Assembly: GCA_009823395.1 (NCBI GenBank)
Contig: CM020506.1
Coordinates: 18,161,001-18,225,000 of the forward strand
Source: Thamnaconus septentrionalis
Taxonomy: Eukaryota > Chordata > Actinopteri > Tetraodontiformes > Monacanthidae
DNA: 64,000 nucleotides
Reading direction: 5' to 3'
Shown here: positions 23,956-37,733 of the stretch, piece by piece
How the letters are laid out: every line of letters starts with the position of its first letter
Numbering within the stretch: the first letter of the stretch is position 1
Program-made: the position numbers and the translations under genes
Notes under the pieces: generated by a model
The model's database searches: none
The model's input: only the letters and a program-made list of their open reading frames with translations
What the model was told of the DNA's origin: nothing

Positions 23956-26014
23956 ATAAAATATTTCTAAACGCCGGACCACATTCAATCACTAAATAAA
24001 CAGTCTCAAAATCCTTGATCAGAATAGTCTTAATCCGAATTCCAAAAATCTTCACAGCTAAGCTGTGGGGTGGAGACGCCGCCTCTCACTCTGTTATCAA
24101 TTAGTAATGCCTGTACTTGCAAAGAACTGTGATTGCCCCATTTTAAATGTAAAAATATGTCGAAACGGCCTCTTTTCTCATTTCCAGGCAGATGTGTGAC
24201 GTGACATGTTCCGTCTTTCGTGTCAGGTTTCGGGATTCCCGAAAATAAAAAGGCTAAGTGCGACTGCTCTCCTCTTCTGGACAAAAAATATCCCCATTCT
24301 CACTTTGCAACTAATTGCACATAATAAACAATTTAACCGTCCGATTATGCGCCGCGTGTGGGTCTCGGGCATTAATGGACGGGAGCAGAAACTCTTCCAG
24401 GAAGGATGGACGTTTGATGGCTGCGTGCTCTAAATACAGACGCCGCCCCTCTGTTGATTGGTCAGTATCAGCTGCCATTGTTGCTTTCAAGGGCGCATCA
24501 ACAAAAAGGTTGAGTACCAACATCAGGCCTAATTATGCTGATGGTTGTAGGCCTCTAAAAGCCCTGGGTCATTACCTCTCATAAATGTCTACATGCTATC
24601 GCCCATGTGACGCGCCGCTGCGGACAGGGAGATGCATATGATGCATTTTTATTATAGACTCCGCCAGACGGGGGTGGGTGGGAGAGCGCGGTCGATAAAA
24701 ACAAAGGCTCGGTGAGTGGGGAGAGTGTATTGTTTTGTTTTTTGTTTTTTTCAATTGTCGGGCTTGCCATCACACATTAATATTGGATCTTTGCTCTATA
24801 TGCAGGCGCGTATCCTATATCTGCAGACTAAGCCGCTGTTATTGCAGCAGTGCGGCAATGGAGTCTGAAGCAATGATTTCTGTGGCAAAGGGGGGGGATA
24901 CAAGTGTGTATTTTTGGGCAAAATCTGTTTGTCGGCGATGTTTTGTTTTTCCCGAGATTTTAGCTTGCCAACGCGAGGAATCGGGCGCCGCGATTCAGGA
25001 AAGCATCCTTCATTTGTCGCCGTTGAAAAGTGCAGCACTTTAGCCTACTTCTGCTCGGAATTCTTCACAAGATTTTGGAGCCGGCTGCTCTCCCACGGGA
25101 CATGTATCCCTCTCCTGCACCACAATAAAGCCTGATTTATTTTCAGTCTGCCGTGTGCGTATTTGATAATGTTATTTAGTCTAATTCACGGCAGCATCCC
25201 GGCACCCAGGTAGGGAGCGCTCTCATTCGCCTGCATGCGCTTGGATTCGTAGCCACCGCTTTTTTTTTTCTTTTTTTTTTCTCTTTCCCCGGGACCTAAA
25301 ACAAAGTGTGTGCTGGATGTGAGCCACTACACAGACGAGTAGCTCAGAAAATGATCTTCAGTTTGCATCAATCCAGAAATGATTCAGGTGGAGAGACTGA
25401 ATGGTGCTTCTCCGCATAGGGTTCACTGCAAAACAAACAAATTATGGTGTGCGGATCGTTACTCTGCAACCTGGGCAAAAGAATGATACTATCAGCGGAA
25501 TAAGCAGCATGATTAAATGTACTGTCTATAATAATAAATATAGGGCAACCAGTCCTTCGTAGAGTTATGCCACCATGGTGTGATACTTCAGACATAAATT
25601 AAATTTTGCATAAACATCGCGCTCACAGAATTTCAATGAGTTTCCATTATTATAAGCCGGCCGCTTTACAAAAGGCAATAGTACAGGACCGTTAAAGGCA
25701 CATAAAGGGGACTTGTGGGTGTGCAGCAACAGTGAAATTGATTTTTGTCCTTCAAAACTCCACCCGATATCACATCTCTATATGCAGCGATACCACAATA
25801 CATCTGTAATCTCACACTCCACTGCACGGCCCTTTTTCTAATTATCCCGAGCCTACATGAAAGTGAAATTCCCACGGGATTCGCCTGCCACGTGACACAA
25901 GTCTTCCACTGGAATAAAATCTTTATTTACATATAAAAAAGAGAGATTATTGACGTCCTCATCAATAAAATATGTAATTTCCTCAGCTCATTCCTCAGCC
26001 GCCTCGGTGTGCAG
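23956..26014. other. Intergenic, no gene seen
   Basis: Mixed single-copy sequence. A repeat-free block at 24310-24600 and another at 25130-25220 have the look of possible conserved non-coding DNA (GTTATTTAGTCTAATTCACG). A T-rich stretch is at 25259-25282. No coding exon is recognised. Confidence 0.35.
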
Positions 26015-26304
26015 CGATGCAGCTGGGCCGCGACTCGGGAGCCGAGCGGGTGGTCCAATAACCGAAGGGGTTGGTGGTTCGAAACCGGCTCCGCTCTGGC
26101 TGCTGTCGCAGTGTCCTTGGCGAAGACATTTTTTTTACCCACAGTGCTTTGCGTTAATGTCGGGTGCCGATCGGAGGATCGCTTCTGTCATTTTGCCCCG
26201 AGGCAGCTGTGGCGGCACATGTAGTTTACCACCAGTGGTGCAATTGAATAATGGTTTGAATGTGAACGCTTGAGGTGCATTGAAAGGATTTAAATTCAAG
26301 CCAT
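26015..26304 (+). mobile_element. tRNA-headed SINE (old copy)
   Basis: The head has a pol III B-box-like GGTTCGAAACC at 26076-26086, with GAGCGGGTGGTCC upstream at the A-box position. The body (AGTGTCCTTGGCGAAGACA) and tail (GTGAACGCTTGAGG, ATTTAAATTCAAGCCAT) follow the order of a very common fish SINE whose 3' end reads AAGCGCTATATAAATACAAG. Substitutions throughout suggest an old insertion. No tRNA structure is retained. Confidence 0.6.
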
Positions 26305-26432
26305 CATTGTTATTGTCATTATTATTATTACTACTATTACTACTACTACTACTACGAGTAGTAGTAGTAGAAATAGTAGTAGTGCTACTACTAGTACTAG
26401 TACCTCTAGTACTAGTACTAGTAGTACTAATG
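26305..26432. repeat. ATT/ACT microsatellite folding into two hairpins
   Basis: The tract starts as ATT, becomes ACT, then switches to AGT. Arms 26343-26355 and 26358-26370 are exact 13-bp complements with a 2-base loop. A second pair, 26386-26403 and 26409-26426, is an exact 18-bp match with a 5-base loop. It directly follows the SINE tail and probably grew from it. Confidence 0.92.
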
Positions 26433-28963
26433 TGGTGGTATAAATGAAAAGTATTTACCTGACCTTGCATAGTTAAACCAATCTCCACCCTACAGTTGTG
26501 CTTATGCATTCGCTGCCCTTAGAAACCACAGAAGAAGACCAACAAGGAGATTGCTAGCATAGCCACTGCTACTAGGTGTGCTGCAGCTGCAATTTAGTTA
26601 GCGCTGGATGGCAAAAAAAAAAACAAAACAGCCATGGAACAAAAGGATTCTTGGTGGAAAGGATGTTTGCTCTTTTACTCCATGTGACATTTGGCGTGAC
26701 TTAAGTTCAGCAACATGGCAACTCGCTGCGGTGGGAAATGTCTCCACCTTGCCCTAATAGGAAGCTTCAGGATGTTATGTGGCCCAGCAGACAGTCACCT
26801 TAGAGAAGCAACCTGTCCCGGGTCGTGGTTGTTCGAAATGTTTCCTCTCACATCTGAGAGGCTTCTTGGGTTCAAGATCTGAACAGCAGAGGACCTTCAC
26901 AGACAACCGAACATGAGGAATCTGATTGGTTGGTTGGTTGCGATGGACAGAGCATTTTCCCGGTGTCCCTTACATTTTTCTTTGGATAACCAGCCCACCT
27001 CTTTCCGAATGGTTTATATGCCCAGATGGATTTATGAAAGAAACCCCAACTGATTTGGGCAGCATGTCCGGTTCCACGGGTCCTGAGGGAAATTTCAGTA
27101 GGGACGCCTGCATGTGGTATCGAGGCAGAGGTTTCTTTCGCTGAAAAGATCAGAGCGAGAAATGCAGGCTGAGAGAGAGTAAAGAAACATCATTCAAAAG
27201 GAAGCAATGCAGTAAGCATTCCAACCTAGCTGCTCAAGTGTTTATGCTGCTAAGTACTGCCACGCACGGCCTCTGCTTATGATCTTTTTTTTTTCTCTCC
27301 TCTGAATGCGATCAGGTAAATAAAACCACGAGCGCAGAGATGTTCAAATTTAGCCCACTCGACACGGATGCAGTTGCGCTCCCAGATACCAGATATTCTG
27401 TTCTGATCTATTTTCCTTTTTTAAACCGCGCATAACAAGAATAGAGGACATCGACACATTTCCCAAATGCAATCCTTTTGTGCATTTGCATAACTCCAAT
27501 TTTCATAATTCCGTTGTTGAAATGGAACTCCAGGCACCTGCCCAGCAGCACTCTTTGGCACTCTCCCACAGCACCATTTAGACTGTAGCTAGTGATTTTT
27601 CACACTTGCACTGGAGATTGGGGAAAAAAGGAGGTTAGTAAAATATTTATTCCTCATTTTTGCATAAATTGGATGTAATTAGCACTTATGCACACAGTTG
27701 CATACTTTTTACAGATTTTCATGTCATTGCACTTTCATCTGTGACTGTGGCGCTGACTGAAAAATTCTGCACTTTGCAGCCACCATGTCCTTCATCTGGC
27801 GCTGATCTGATGTTCCCATAAATTAGAATATATTCGTAGAGTGCAGGCCTAGTCAAGAACAGTGCGGTGCTCTAACAGAGCACTTCAGCAATATGCATTT
27901 CTGTAATGCCACTATAAGCATGTGAGCTGCGGAGCAGTGCTTGAGTATAATTTAGACGTACCAGCTCTTTACTTAATGGTAACCTTTTCTGTAGCAAGCT
28001 ACTCTGCAATTCAACCCATAAAACTGACTGACCCACAAAATAGTTTCTTCTAGTTATGTTGTGCTCACCACCTCTGTATTTTAAGATTCTGTCTGTTTGG
28101 TTATTAAAGCAAATGCAAAATGTGGACGGCAAAAAAGAAACAGTGTGCAACTTTGGAAGGCAATTCACTGTCATTACGGTTGGCGTGCTGACTTCAGATG
28201 CTGTTTGGCAGTCTGTTTGTGATATACCTGTATTTCTAACCTTTCTAACAAAATCAGAGCCTTATCTTGGGACCTCCGAATTTTGGATGATGCAATTGTG
28301 TGTCCTTCTGTATTTTTTTTTTTTTTATTATTTCCATCAGTTTCTGCCATTTCGCATTGGTAAAAGAGTTATGACTGATCCCTCCTAAATCTGATCTGAG
28401 AATGCACTTCTACATCATTAAGATCAAGACTGAATTTTTCTTTTTTCCATAAAGCAGCCAAAATCAGATAAAATCTTTGTAATTCTAAGAGTATTTGTCT
28501 TTTTTCTCCAACTCCAGCAGCTAATGTGGCCGCGAGCAAACCAGCCTGAAGCGGAGGAGATGAGTAGGCTGCAGAGGTCTTCCAAGACCAAACTTTACAT
28601 CTGCACACTTTGGGCCAGACCCACAAAGCAATCGCCTGGATTTTACAGCAGAAAACCCACGAAATAGGCCAAAAAATATTGCGTCCTATGATCCTCAGAC
28701 AGCACGCAAGGGTTAAAAGAAAAAAACAAAATGTGATGAGGCGCAGGTAGTGACAGGGCTCTGGCAGACTCATTTGAATATATTTCAATTGATCAATTCG
28801 TTGCAAAATGAAACCCTCTACTATGCAAATATCCCTCATTAGAAACAGCACCTTATCCACAAAGTCCTGTTTCTGGTGTCAGGACGGACTCTCTCCTCGC
28901 AGAAGAGCTGATGAGCTGTGAATGATTGTGAATGGAATATATATATTGGATGACGTGACGAGC

Positions 28964-28965
<2 letters not shown>
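26433..28965. other. Intergenic, no gene seen
   Basis: AT-rich sequence without simple repeats longer than about 14 bases. The segment 26840-27140 could be an old dispersed repeat, but I cannot name it. Frames at 28369-28860 (-) and 28056-28388 (+) overlap on opposite strands near 28380 and show no domain. No RNA gene is seen. Confidence 0.4.
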
Positions 28966-28998
<33 letters not shown>

Positions 28999-29065
28999 GG
29001 GGGGGGGGGGGTGTTTGTGTGTATACATACATACACACAAACACACACACACACACATATATACA
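28966..29065. repeat. (GT)n-G14-(CA)n palindromic microsatellite
   Basis: GT repeats (28966-28995), a G14 run (28998-29011), then a perfect 14-bp inverted repeat (29011-29024 with 29031-29044, 6-base spacer) whose right arm continues into CA repeats. The GT and CA runs are themselves complementary, which extends the possible stem beyond the G run. Confidence 0.93.
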
Positions 29066-31312
29066 TGTATGCTTAAAGTTTAGTTCCCTTTAGTTTATAG
29101 TTTACTTTACTTATGTTTATTTTGAATATGGCAATAAAATAAAAAAAATCTGCAATTTAAATAATAGAGAAAGACAAATGACAACAACAACAACAACAAC
29201 AGATTAAAAAAGCAATAAAGAGGAAAAAAATACCAAAATAGAATGAATCTAAACATATCCCAATATGAGTAAAATGAAGTAAAGAAGTAGTAAAGTTTTT
29301 ACATGTTGATATCCGTGCTTATACAGTACTAGTACTCTTATAAAACTATAAAAACAAATTCTAAAACATTTGAAAATTAATCATTTGAAGCATTAAAAAG
29401 TTGTACCACTTACACCTGAAACTTCAATCAAGGTGTTTTTGAGTGTTTTTGCACCTGCATGTCATCAGGGCAATAACCTTTGTGGACGTGACGCTAAAGT
29501 GGTGGCGTTTATGGGTGTAACGTTGTCACAAAAAACACTGTCTTTTGCTGCTGCGCTCCATTCTTTGAGGGTCTGGCCCTCTGTCTTTTATCACAAAACT
29601 CAGAAGGTACTATTGGAGCAATCTTTGTAGTGCAAAATAGACTGTTTATTGTCCATATTTTGATCCCATGACTTAGTGTTGAAGCAGCAAACATAAACTC
29701 AACTCACTGGCGACTTTATTAGGTTAGATTGCTCGTATCAGGCACCCTAATAAGGTGTCTGATGAGTGTGTAAATATTCAATTTGGTTCAATTCAGTTCA
29801 ATTCAATTCACTTCATTTATTCCCAAAGGGCAATTTAAAAAGGCATCAGAGTAGCTAAAAAAACACACAACAACAACAACGCATCATATTACATCATAAG
29901 GTTATGCTAGTGCACAACTGAACAACAAAGCTATATGCTAATTCCGGATGTGCTCTGTGGTGGGGAAAATGGAAACGACTGTGCCTCATGTCCCCCGTTT
30001 CAGGTTCAGACGACTTGCCTGCCACGTAGCGTTGCTCGCCATTTGCTCGCCAGGCAGGCGTTCTGGACTTCAGTTGTAGCAGCACGTTCGTAGTGCCGCG
30101 TGTCGACGTGTTAGCATCAGTATCCTGGAACATGGTGGGTTCTAGTGCCAAAATCTCTTTTTCTCTTTCGATCTCTCTTTTCACACTGCAAACAGGCTAC
30201 AGACAAAGAAGACGATATACTTCAAATATACATAGATGCTCTTCATACATTGGTATATATATACATGTATATACATACATACATATGTGGTCATTCTACT
30301 CTGACCACTGACATCAACAACACATTTTCTTTCCCTCACACCGGCCGCACGCTGCAAATTTTCTCTTTTTGGGACCAACTCTCTGTACACCCCAAATATG
30401 GTTGTGCCATGGAAATCCCAGTAGATCAGCAGTTTGTTTGTGAAACACTCAGAGCCGTACGTCCCTTGAATCCTCTTTCTTCCCCACGCTGACGCTGGCT
30501 GTGAACTTCAACAAGTCCTCTTCGCCACATCTACATGCCTAAATGCACTGGGTTGCTGCCGTGTGATTGGCTGAATAGCTCTCTGTGTTTAAAAACAACT
30601 GAACATTTTATCTAAAATACTGGCCAGTATGTTTATGCAGCGATGTCATAGTCATCTTTCTATTTGCTAAGAAAGCAAACATCACAGGAAAAACCTGGAT
30701 GATTTCCACTCACCCAGCTGGAGCAGATCAACTGGGTTTCGGAGCTGTACAGCTTTTCTGATTGTCACCATGCCAGTGTTGAACATCTTTATAAATTGTA
30801 ACCTTTCCCTGGTGTTCCCATCAAAAACAGCAACCTTGTACAGATCAGATCTAAGAAGACCCTTGTTTTCTCACACTTCACACATACCTGCTATTGTTTT
30901 TGCCGGGTTCTGTGAAATAACTCAAAGCTTTCTCTGCACTATGACCTTTAAGGGCTAGACAGCAGATGAATGTTTACCAACTCACAGTTTATTCAGCACG
31001 CTCTTTTCTCTCTGGCAGTATTCCGTGTTTGTAGACAAATGAAAAATATATTTGACATGACGCATTTATATCTTTGCAAATTTGCAGAATATAACAACAA
31101 TGTGCTTTAACCTTTGTGCATTTCTATCATTTGATTTAAAATGTTTGACCTGACATGTCAGGAGGAAGTCTTTCATCTGAATTCTTTCATCTGTTGCATG
31201 TATTTCACTCATCTATATGGTAAGTAGCCCACAGCAAAAAAGATATGAAGTAAAAATAAAATTGGGAAAAAAGGGAAAAGAGAGAACGATACAAAAAACA
31301 AATAAACAAACA
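29066..31312. other. Intergenic with minor repeats
   Basis: (CAA)n at about 29180-29201. A CAATTCAATT tract with CCCAAAGGGCAATTTAAA at 29782-29840 resembles a reversed LINE-type tail. A palindromic ATAC/GTAT region is at 30254-30290. No gene is recognised. Confidence 0.4.
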
Positions 31313-31326
31313 AATGTTAATTGGTG

Positions 31327-31707
31327 GGCGACACGGTGGCACAATGGTTAGCGCTGCCGCCTCACAGCAAGAAGGTCGTGGGTTCGATTCCGGGGCCCGG
31401 GCCTATGACCTTTCTGTGTGGAGTTTGCATGTTCTCCCTGTGTCTGCGTGGGTTCTCTCTGGGTTCTCCGGCTTCCTCCCACACTCCAAAAACATGCATG
31501 TGAGGTCAATTGAACATACTAAATTGTCCCTAGGTGTGCATGTGAGTGTGAATGGTTGTCTGTCTCTATGTGGCCCTGCGATGAACTGGCGACTTGTCCA
31601 GGGTGTCACCCTGCCTTCGCCCTAAGACAGCTGGGATAGGCTCCAGCAGACCCCCGTGACCCTGAACAGGAATAAGCGGGTATAGAAGATGAATGAATGA
31701 ATGAATG
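31327..31707 (+). mobile_element. tRNA-headed SINE with intact target duplications
   Basis: A complete SINE of about 380 bases. The head GGCGACACGGTGGCACAATG carries an A-box-like segment (31337-31353), and the B box GGTTCGATTCC is at 31381-31391. The body includes CTTTCTGTGTGGAGTTTGCA and AAAACATGCATG, and the tail is (GAAT)n. The 14-bp direct repeat AATGTTAATTGGTG at 31313-31326 and 31708-31721 is identical on both sides, the mark of target-primed retroposition and of a fairly recent insertion. The short frames inside it are not genes. Confidence 0.9.
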
Positions 31708-31721
31708 AATGTTAATTGGTG

Positions 31722-34700
31722 AAAGAACAATGGTTTGTCATATTCAGAAAGTAGAGACATTTTTTGAGTTGTGTATTTTCTATTACTATTAGTTGAGCCA
31801 GTAAGCAAGAGCTCAAGGTTTCCTAGCCAAAGAGTTTTCAAAACTATTGCCAAAGAATGGAGAGAAAAAAATGCCTGTTCCACAGAGAGAATCCTTCGCC
31901 GGCATTCATGGCTCTCCTCCTCAAATGGAAAAGCTGTCCAGACCTGTTAAAACTACCACTGCAGCAGCGTTCACACTCGTCTCTTCAGCAACGGTCATTA
32001 TTTGCCGCTCACAGTTGTTTCTGTTTCATCATCTTCCTCGGTGGTTTTGCGGCGGCGTGGCCCTGCTTTTGTCTTGAGGATGCTAATTGCTTGTTCAGCG
32101 GTGAGACTGATGCTGAAGAATGCACCATTGACTGGAGGCCTACAAGACAGATGTGGGGTAAATTCAGTCTCGAAATCTCAGTGATCCGCCTTCAATGCAA
32201 GATCATAAAATGCGCATCAAGTCACCCATTAGATCGAGAATATACTGACAATTGACCTGCAAATGAAGCAACGTGCCAACTTGACAAAAGCATGAACCGC
32301 ATTTGGTCTTATGTGCAGGCTAATTTAATGGAAATCGAATACAGCAGCGATGTCATTAAATCTAATGGAATAATAAGATATTTTGTTTGCAAATCATAAG
32401 CAGCTTTAAGGACCTCAGTGGTGAAATTGTGTTTGCTGTGTGTTTGATGGTGCGTGAATCACAAGTTTCAACTACTCTGCTCATCCCTTCGTCAACCCAG
32501 ATAACTAGTAGCCACACAGTGAGTCGGAACAATGAATATCATATGTGAAATTTCTGAAGTCGTCCAATATCTAGTAGAAGAATGAAAGTTCATCACGTCA
32601 TCATTTCATTCATGTGGGTTTGATACCATCCTTCAAAAGAAGGGCCAGTGCCCTGAAAATATGTCAAAACCTATTTCTTCTGGGGGGAGGGGGGGAAGTG
32701 TCACTGTTGGTTTTAATCAGTTCCAACAGGTAAGTCCTCGCACCTCTCACAGGAGGTTCGCAATATAATATCACTTGTGGATCCAGTGTCAAGTGTTTGC
32801 CGTCTAATGTGGGTGATCATGCAGGTGAGTGGAGGCTAAATTAAATGATTCATCGTGGCAGGAGGACAGCTGGGATACCCGGCGTTCACGGGCATCTCAA
32901 GGTGATGCGGCGGCGAGCGTGCTAGCTCTCGCGGCTCTTGATCAACGGCAAAAAAAAGAAAAAAGGACTCGAGCCAAAGGGAGCAACTGATGCAGGACGT
33001 GACGCGGGGATCGTGAACCAAGGCACGGAATGACACACAGGGATAAAGTTTTCAGCTGACGGGCTGATTTTCTGTCATCTCAGGGTGCTTCGCCCCAGCA
33101 GCTTATTTTATAGAGCGCTATGTGCCCATGTGTCCAAACATCTGCTAGCCGGAGCAATAACTCGGCGCCTAAGGAGACGGCTGTCGGTGCCAGGAGGCAG
33201 ATAAACGCAGCGACTTCTGAATTATTGACAAAAGTCAAAGGTATCTTAATTTTAATGGCCGCCGACGGGAAAAGGAATTTGGGGGCGGCGGCGGCGGTGG
33301 CGGCGGCTGCTCCGCCACATAAAAGCGTCCTCTGACTTGACAGAGTGCTGTCCTCTAATCTAATCTAGAACTGGTGGCGATCCCACGGCAACCGAATCCG
33401 CGCTTGATGTGGAGGCCGTAGCCTCTCTGTTGACTGCTGCAGCCCAAACACATTATTGTTATTACTGTTGCCATTTGTGTCTAAGATTACGCCGCTGGAA
33501 AAAAACATTTCCGTTGGCCCGAGCTAAAACCGTATCATTTCCCCTCGGTGCGCCTTGGAGGCCTCATTGCTCACCCATTCCGGGCCACCGTGTAATGTTC
33601 CAGATTCCAGACCAAGAAAATGCAAACATTGCCGGGCAATTAGAGCAACATCCTGTTATTCTGCTTGATAAACGGCAATAACTGCCGTCGATTCCTTTGC
33701 GACGCTCGCGTTCAGCACTAGTTGTTGCGAGCGGGATGGAAAAAAAAAAAAAAATTGGAGTGACGACGGTTCAGAGCCGTAAAGGAACAAAGGAGTGGGA
33801 AGCAGAAGAAGAAGAAGAAGAAGAAGACGAAGAAGTGGAAGAAGCGGCCGTTGTTTCACTTTGTGGTTGTGCATCAAGGACGCGGGAAAAAAAAAAAAAG
33901 TAACAGATTGTTGGAATCTTTTTTTTTTTTTTCGCATTCAAGCTGCTGCCGTGCGCCGAGCTGCCATTGCCATGTGCTGAGGAAACACATAAACACATGA
34001 AATGATCTGGTGTCTCACAGCTCTCTCAATCCCACCGGAAAAGTAACACGATGCTTCGCCTATGTGTGGCGTGTTCCTCGCGTTGAACACATTTCCGCCT
34101 GTCTTATTTGGGAAGAGGAGGGGATACCAGCGAGGGCAGCGCCGCCACAAACACGCCGCGCATGGCCTCCATTGCGCTGACATCGGGTAAATTAATGTGA
34201 CTCCGATATACCATATTAAACACGCTGACACTCCGACTCTATATACTGGATGTTTCGGCTATTAAGTCATCCATCCGAGTTCTTTGCGGGGATTCGTTGC
34301 CCTTCTGTGAAAAATGAATCTATTATATTCCTCAGTGATGGTCCTAGGTGGTTTGAACAACCGCGGTGATTAATGGCGACATGAATTTTGCAGACACCCT
34401 CTACTGGCTTCAAATAGCAACTACTACCGCCTCAAATCACTCAAGTAATAACTCTCTTGTTCCCGCTTTGCCAAACCCATTTTTTTTCTTACCACTCACA
34501 TCTCCGTTATCCAATGCTGATCACCCAAATCCCAAACTTTCAACGTTTCTCTCATTATTTCTGCATTACAGAAAATGATCCCCCATCTTCAAAAATGAGG
34601 TCAACTGCACCGCCATAGTACATCATGGAAAAGCCTCTTTGAGTTTGGGGGTGTTGCTTTGATGAATGGAGTAATTTGCTCATATAGAGCAGCTGTACAA

Positions 34701-37700
34701 TGGTCTCTAAGATAACTGGGAAACAAATTGTTCGGTTATCACTTATAGTGCGAGAAGTGCAGTGCTTCATGGTATTTGATTTAGCGCTTCTTTAATACCC
34801 AGGGAGAGAGAGAGAGAGGCAGAGATGATCATCAATAATCGATATTACAGGGGGATTGTGAGCTCTCCCTTGGAGCCGTATCTTTTTTCCACAGGAACTT
34901 TGATTTTCCTGTGGCTCCCTCCTGTTCTTTTCTGGTGTGTTGCACAATTTCGCGCGGCTCCAGGTCCACGAGAAGAGCCACGAGGGCTTTCAGTTTGCCT
35001 CACTGCCGAAAAGCCCCTCGCTTTCCTCGATTGTCTAATATGTGCTTACGAACCGTCATCGCAAACCTCACGTACAGCCGTGAATAATAAAACAAATAAA
35101 TAAAAATAAAATTCTGAATGAGTTTCCCATTTTGCAACGATGGCCGTAAAACTCCAAGGAAGCAGTTGGAAGGAATGGTCCTCGCTTTGCACATTCCCTT
35201 CAAGTCAAACATCCAGTCAGCTAAAAGATGAAAACACTGCTCAAGCCCTTTAATCTAAGTTAAGTCAGTCAGTCGGTCGGTGTGTTTTGATTTGATCATG
35301 GCCAAGCGCACTGTCAGATTCTCAGCTCATGTTCTCCGTCTATATGCAAATATCACGTAAGCTCTCATACGAGGCAACTGAAAGCCAAAGTTTACTATTA
35401 ATGCAGAGTGAGATGCACTGAGCAGGGCCATCGCATTGTCCCCATTGGCATCTTGGTGTTTCTAAAAAGAGAAATATAGATAAACCAAGGATTGGTGTTT
35501 GGCTGTTTCATGATTTCTGCTTGCAATTTTCAAGAGCTGGCTTTTTGCCTTCGGGCACCTTCGTGCAGCATTAATGCAGAGTACACTCCGGCCACAAACA
35601 TGACACATGCATGTATAAGAGAGGAGGGCAGACCAACAAAAGATAAAAACTATTTGGGGAATGTAATAATGGTAAAAATAGCTTTGGATTAAATAATGCA
35701 CAAGATTGAGAATCAAATAAATAATATATGGTCATAGCCTGAATTGCATTACATAATTGATGCACACAGTCGTACATTATGTACCAACTGTCAACATGTG
35801 AAATGTGTTTGAAAAGAATAATACAAGAGGGATTCTCAAACCACTTAAGGGCAAAGAGGAAGGAGATGCCTGTGGGACAATGATGGTGTCATGGCCGGAC
35901 TGGAATAAATCATGCATATCTCACTTTTCCTTTTTTCCCGCATCTGAAACACATTTTAACTGCTAGAGTGCCTTTAGGGTCTCAGCTTCCAAAGGTTGAA
36001 AAGATTAAAATGTCAGATGTGAAAAGACACATTACCCAAAAGTCGTATAGAACTACTTTAAAGTGCAGCGAAATATCATGCGGAGAGTTGGAGTTCTGGG
36101 GCCACTGTGATATTTTGAAGATTAAGTTGAGTGTGTGCACGATGCTCCTGAGACAGAAAAAAATTTGGGCAGGGCTCAGCGTTTAATGTGACTGCTTTAA
36201 TGTGTTTGCTTTTGTTGGATTTATATGTAAGTGCGACACATCACTTCACAAATAATGACAGAGGTCCTGCTTTAGAAATATCTTTTTTGCAATTAACACC
36301 GAGCACCGCAGGCAAGTTAATAAGTGTGATTTGCAGGGGAGAATCAAGATTCAGCAGGTGCTGATGTGGAACCACAAAATTAATCTGTAACTTTCATCAG
36401 ATGAAAAACTATATTTGCATTTCTTAAATATTCCAAAGTTAGCGAGAAGTTGGGAAAATTAGAAAACATGAAGAAAACACCCAGTTTTGTTGTCATTTAA
36501 ATATTATAAATAAATTCGAAAATAAACTATGTGGAAGACTGGGATCATTTTTAATTAAATCTCAAACTGTGCATCACACTGATTTCATAATAAGGCTAAA
36601 GTAGTCCATCCCTGTTTAGTGACACCGACTGCTGATAGTTTGCATTCCCTTGCACTTTGGGTTCTCGCAGAAAGAAAACACTTATGCAGGCACTATTTTC
36701 ATTATAGCCTCAAGTTATTTCCATGATTGAGTCCAAATTAATCATGTGTTTTGCTTGCACTGAAAGCACACAAAAAAATGTCTAAAACCTGTAATGAAAT
36801 TGCTTGCCATTTCCAAAGAACAACTGGAAGGCCATACATTAGGTCCGCTGGAAAAAGAAACCATCTGGGATGTCGTAGCACAATTGACATTATTATTTTG
36901 AAAATGTCGCCTTCAAAAAAATCGTATTTTGCTGTATACTCCATTTGGATTTTCACCATGCGTTGGTTTTTTTTTTAAGGGAGGGGCTTTTGTGTTTGAG
37001 CTTGCACGTAAAAACCCAAACAAACAAACAAACATTTTGGAGTTTGTATTATTTATTTCAAGGCCTGTCCTGCAATGTCACCTGGGGGACTTGGACGGAA
37101 AACATGACTGGAAAACATTCAAACTTCAGTTAAGGTTAATTGCACTTGATCAGCCAGAGTACTATCAGGACTGGAGTATTGTCAAGCACAGTAATGTTTT
37201 GCGGTGTGTGCTGTGTGTAGTGCAGCCTGGAGGATCGCGCGAGGACGCCTGCGAGGCTTTGGGGGCTTTGAAAAGGTAGGCATTTTGGAGAGGAAGCAGA
37301 TGGCCCACATTAAAAGCAAAGGGCCCTTGTGACTACCTTCAATGGCCCTGCAGAGAACTGGGTAATTAAATGAGAAATTTAATCAGATTCCTCAAATTAA
37401 ATGTCCAGCTGGATAGTTTCTGCAGGAACACCACTGACTACACATTTACCTAGGGGAGTGTCACTGGTGGATGCACAATCCTCCGACCACTACACACTTG
37501 CACATGATGATATTCCAGGTGATGATTACTGCTAAAGCATTCCATTCACAGTTCTGCCGGTAGGAGGCAAAGGGACATCAATGTGTGGCCACGGGAGGGT
37601 CATTTTAATAATGGGGCCTGGGAGGAAGCAACAAAACACCGAGATGACAGCACGGAGGGAGGGGGATGCAATCAGCGGACTTAACAGGGTATTTTATCTT

Positions 37701-37733
37701 TTCTGAACAAGGCTTCGGTCCACTGCTGCAGAC

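Noticed and set aside
26076..26086. Possible tRNA gene (B-box-like GGTTCGAAACC)
   Set aside because: No cloverleaf or acceptor stem can be formed; the following body and tail are those of a SINE.
28839..29066. Cys-Val and His-Thr repeat peptides
   Set aside because: Translations of GT/CA microsatellites; the same holds at 19037, 42473, 45826 and 47806.
31314..31625. 103-codon frame and overlapping frames on both strands
   Set aside because: They lie within the SINE; similar short frames occur in every copy of this SINE type.
31857..32255. Possible exon (frame with CTIDWRPTRQMW before a GTAAAT)
   Set aside because: I could not match it to a known family, the donor is weak and no partner exon is visible; it may be a non-coding conserved block.
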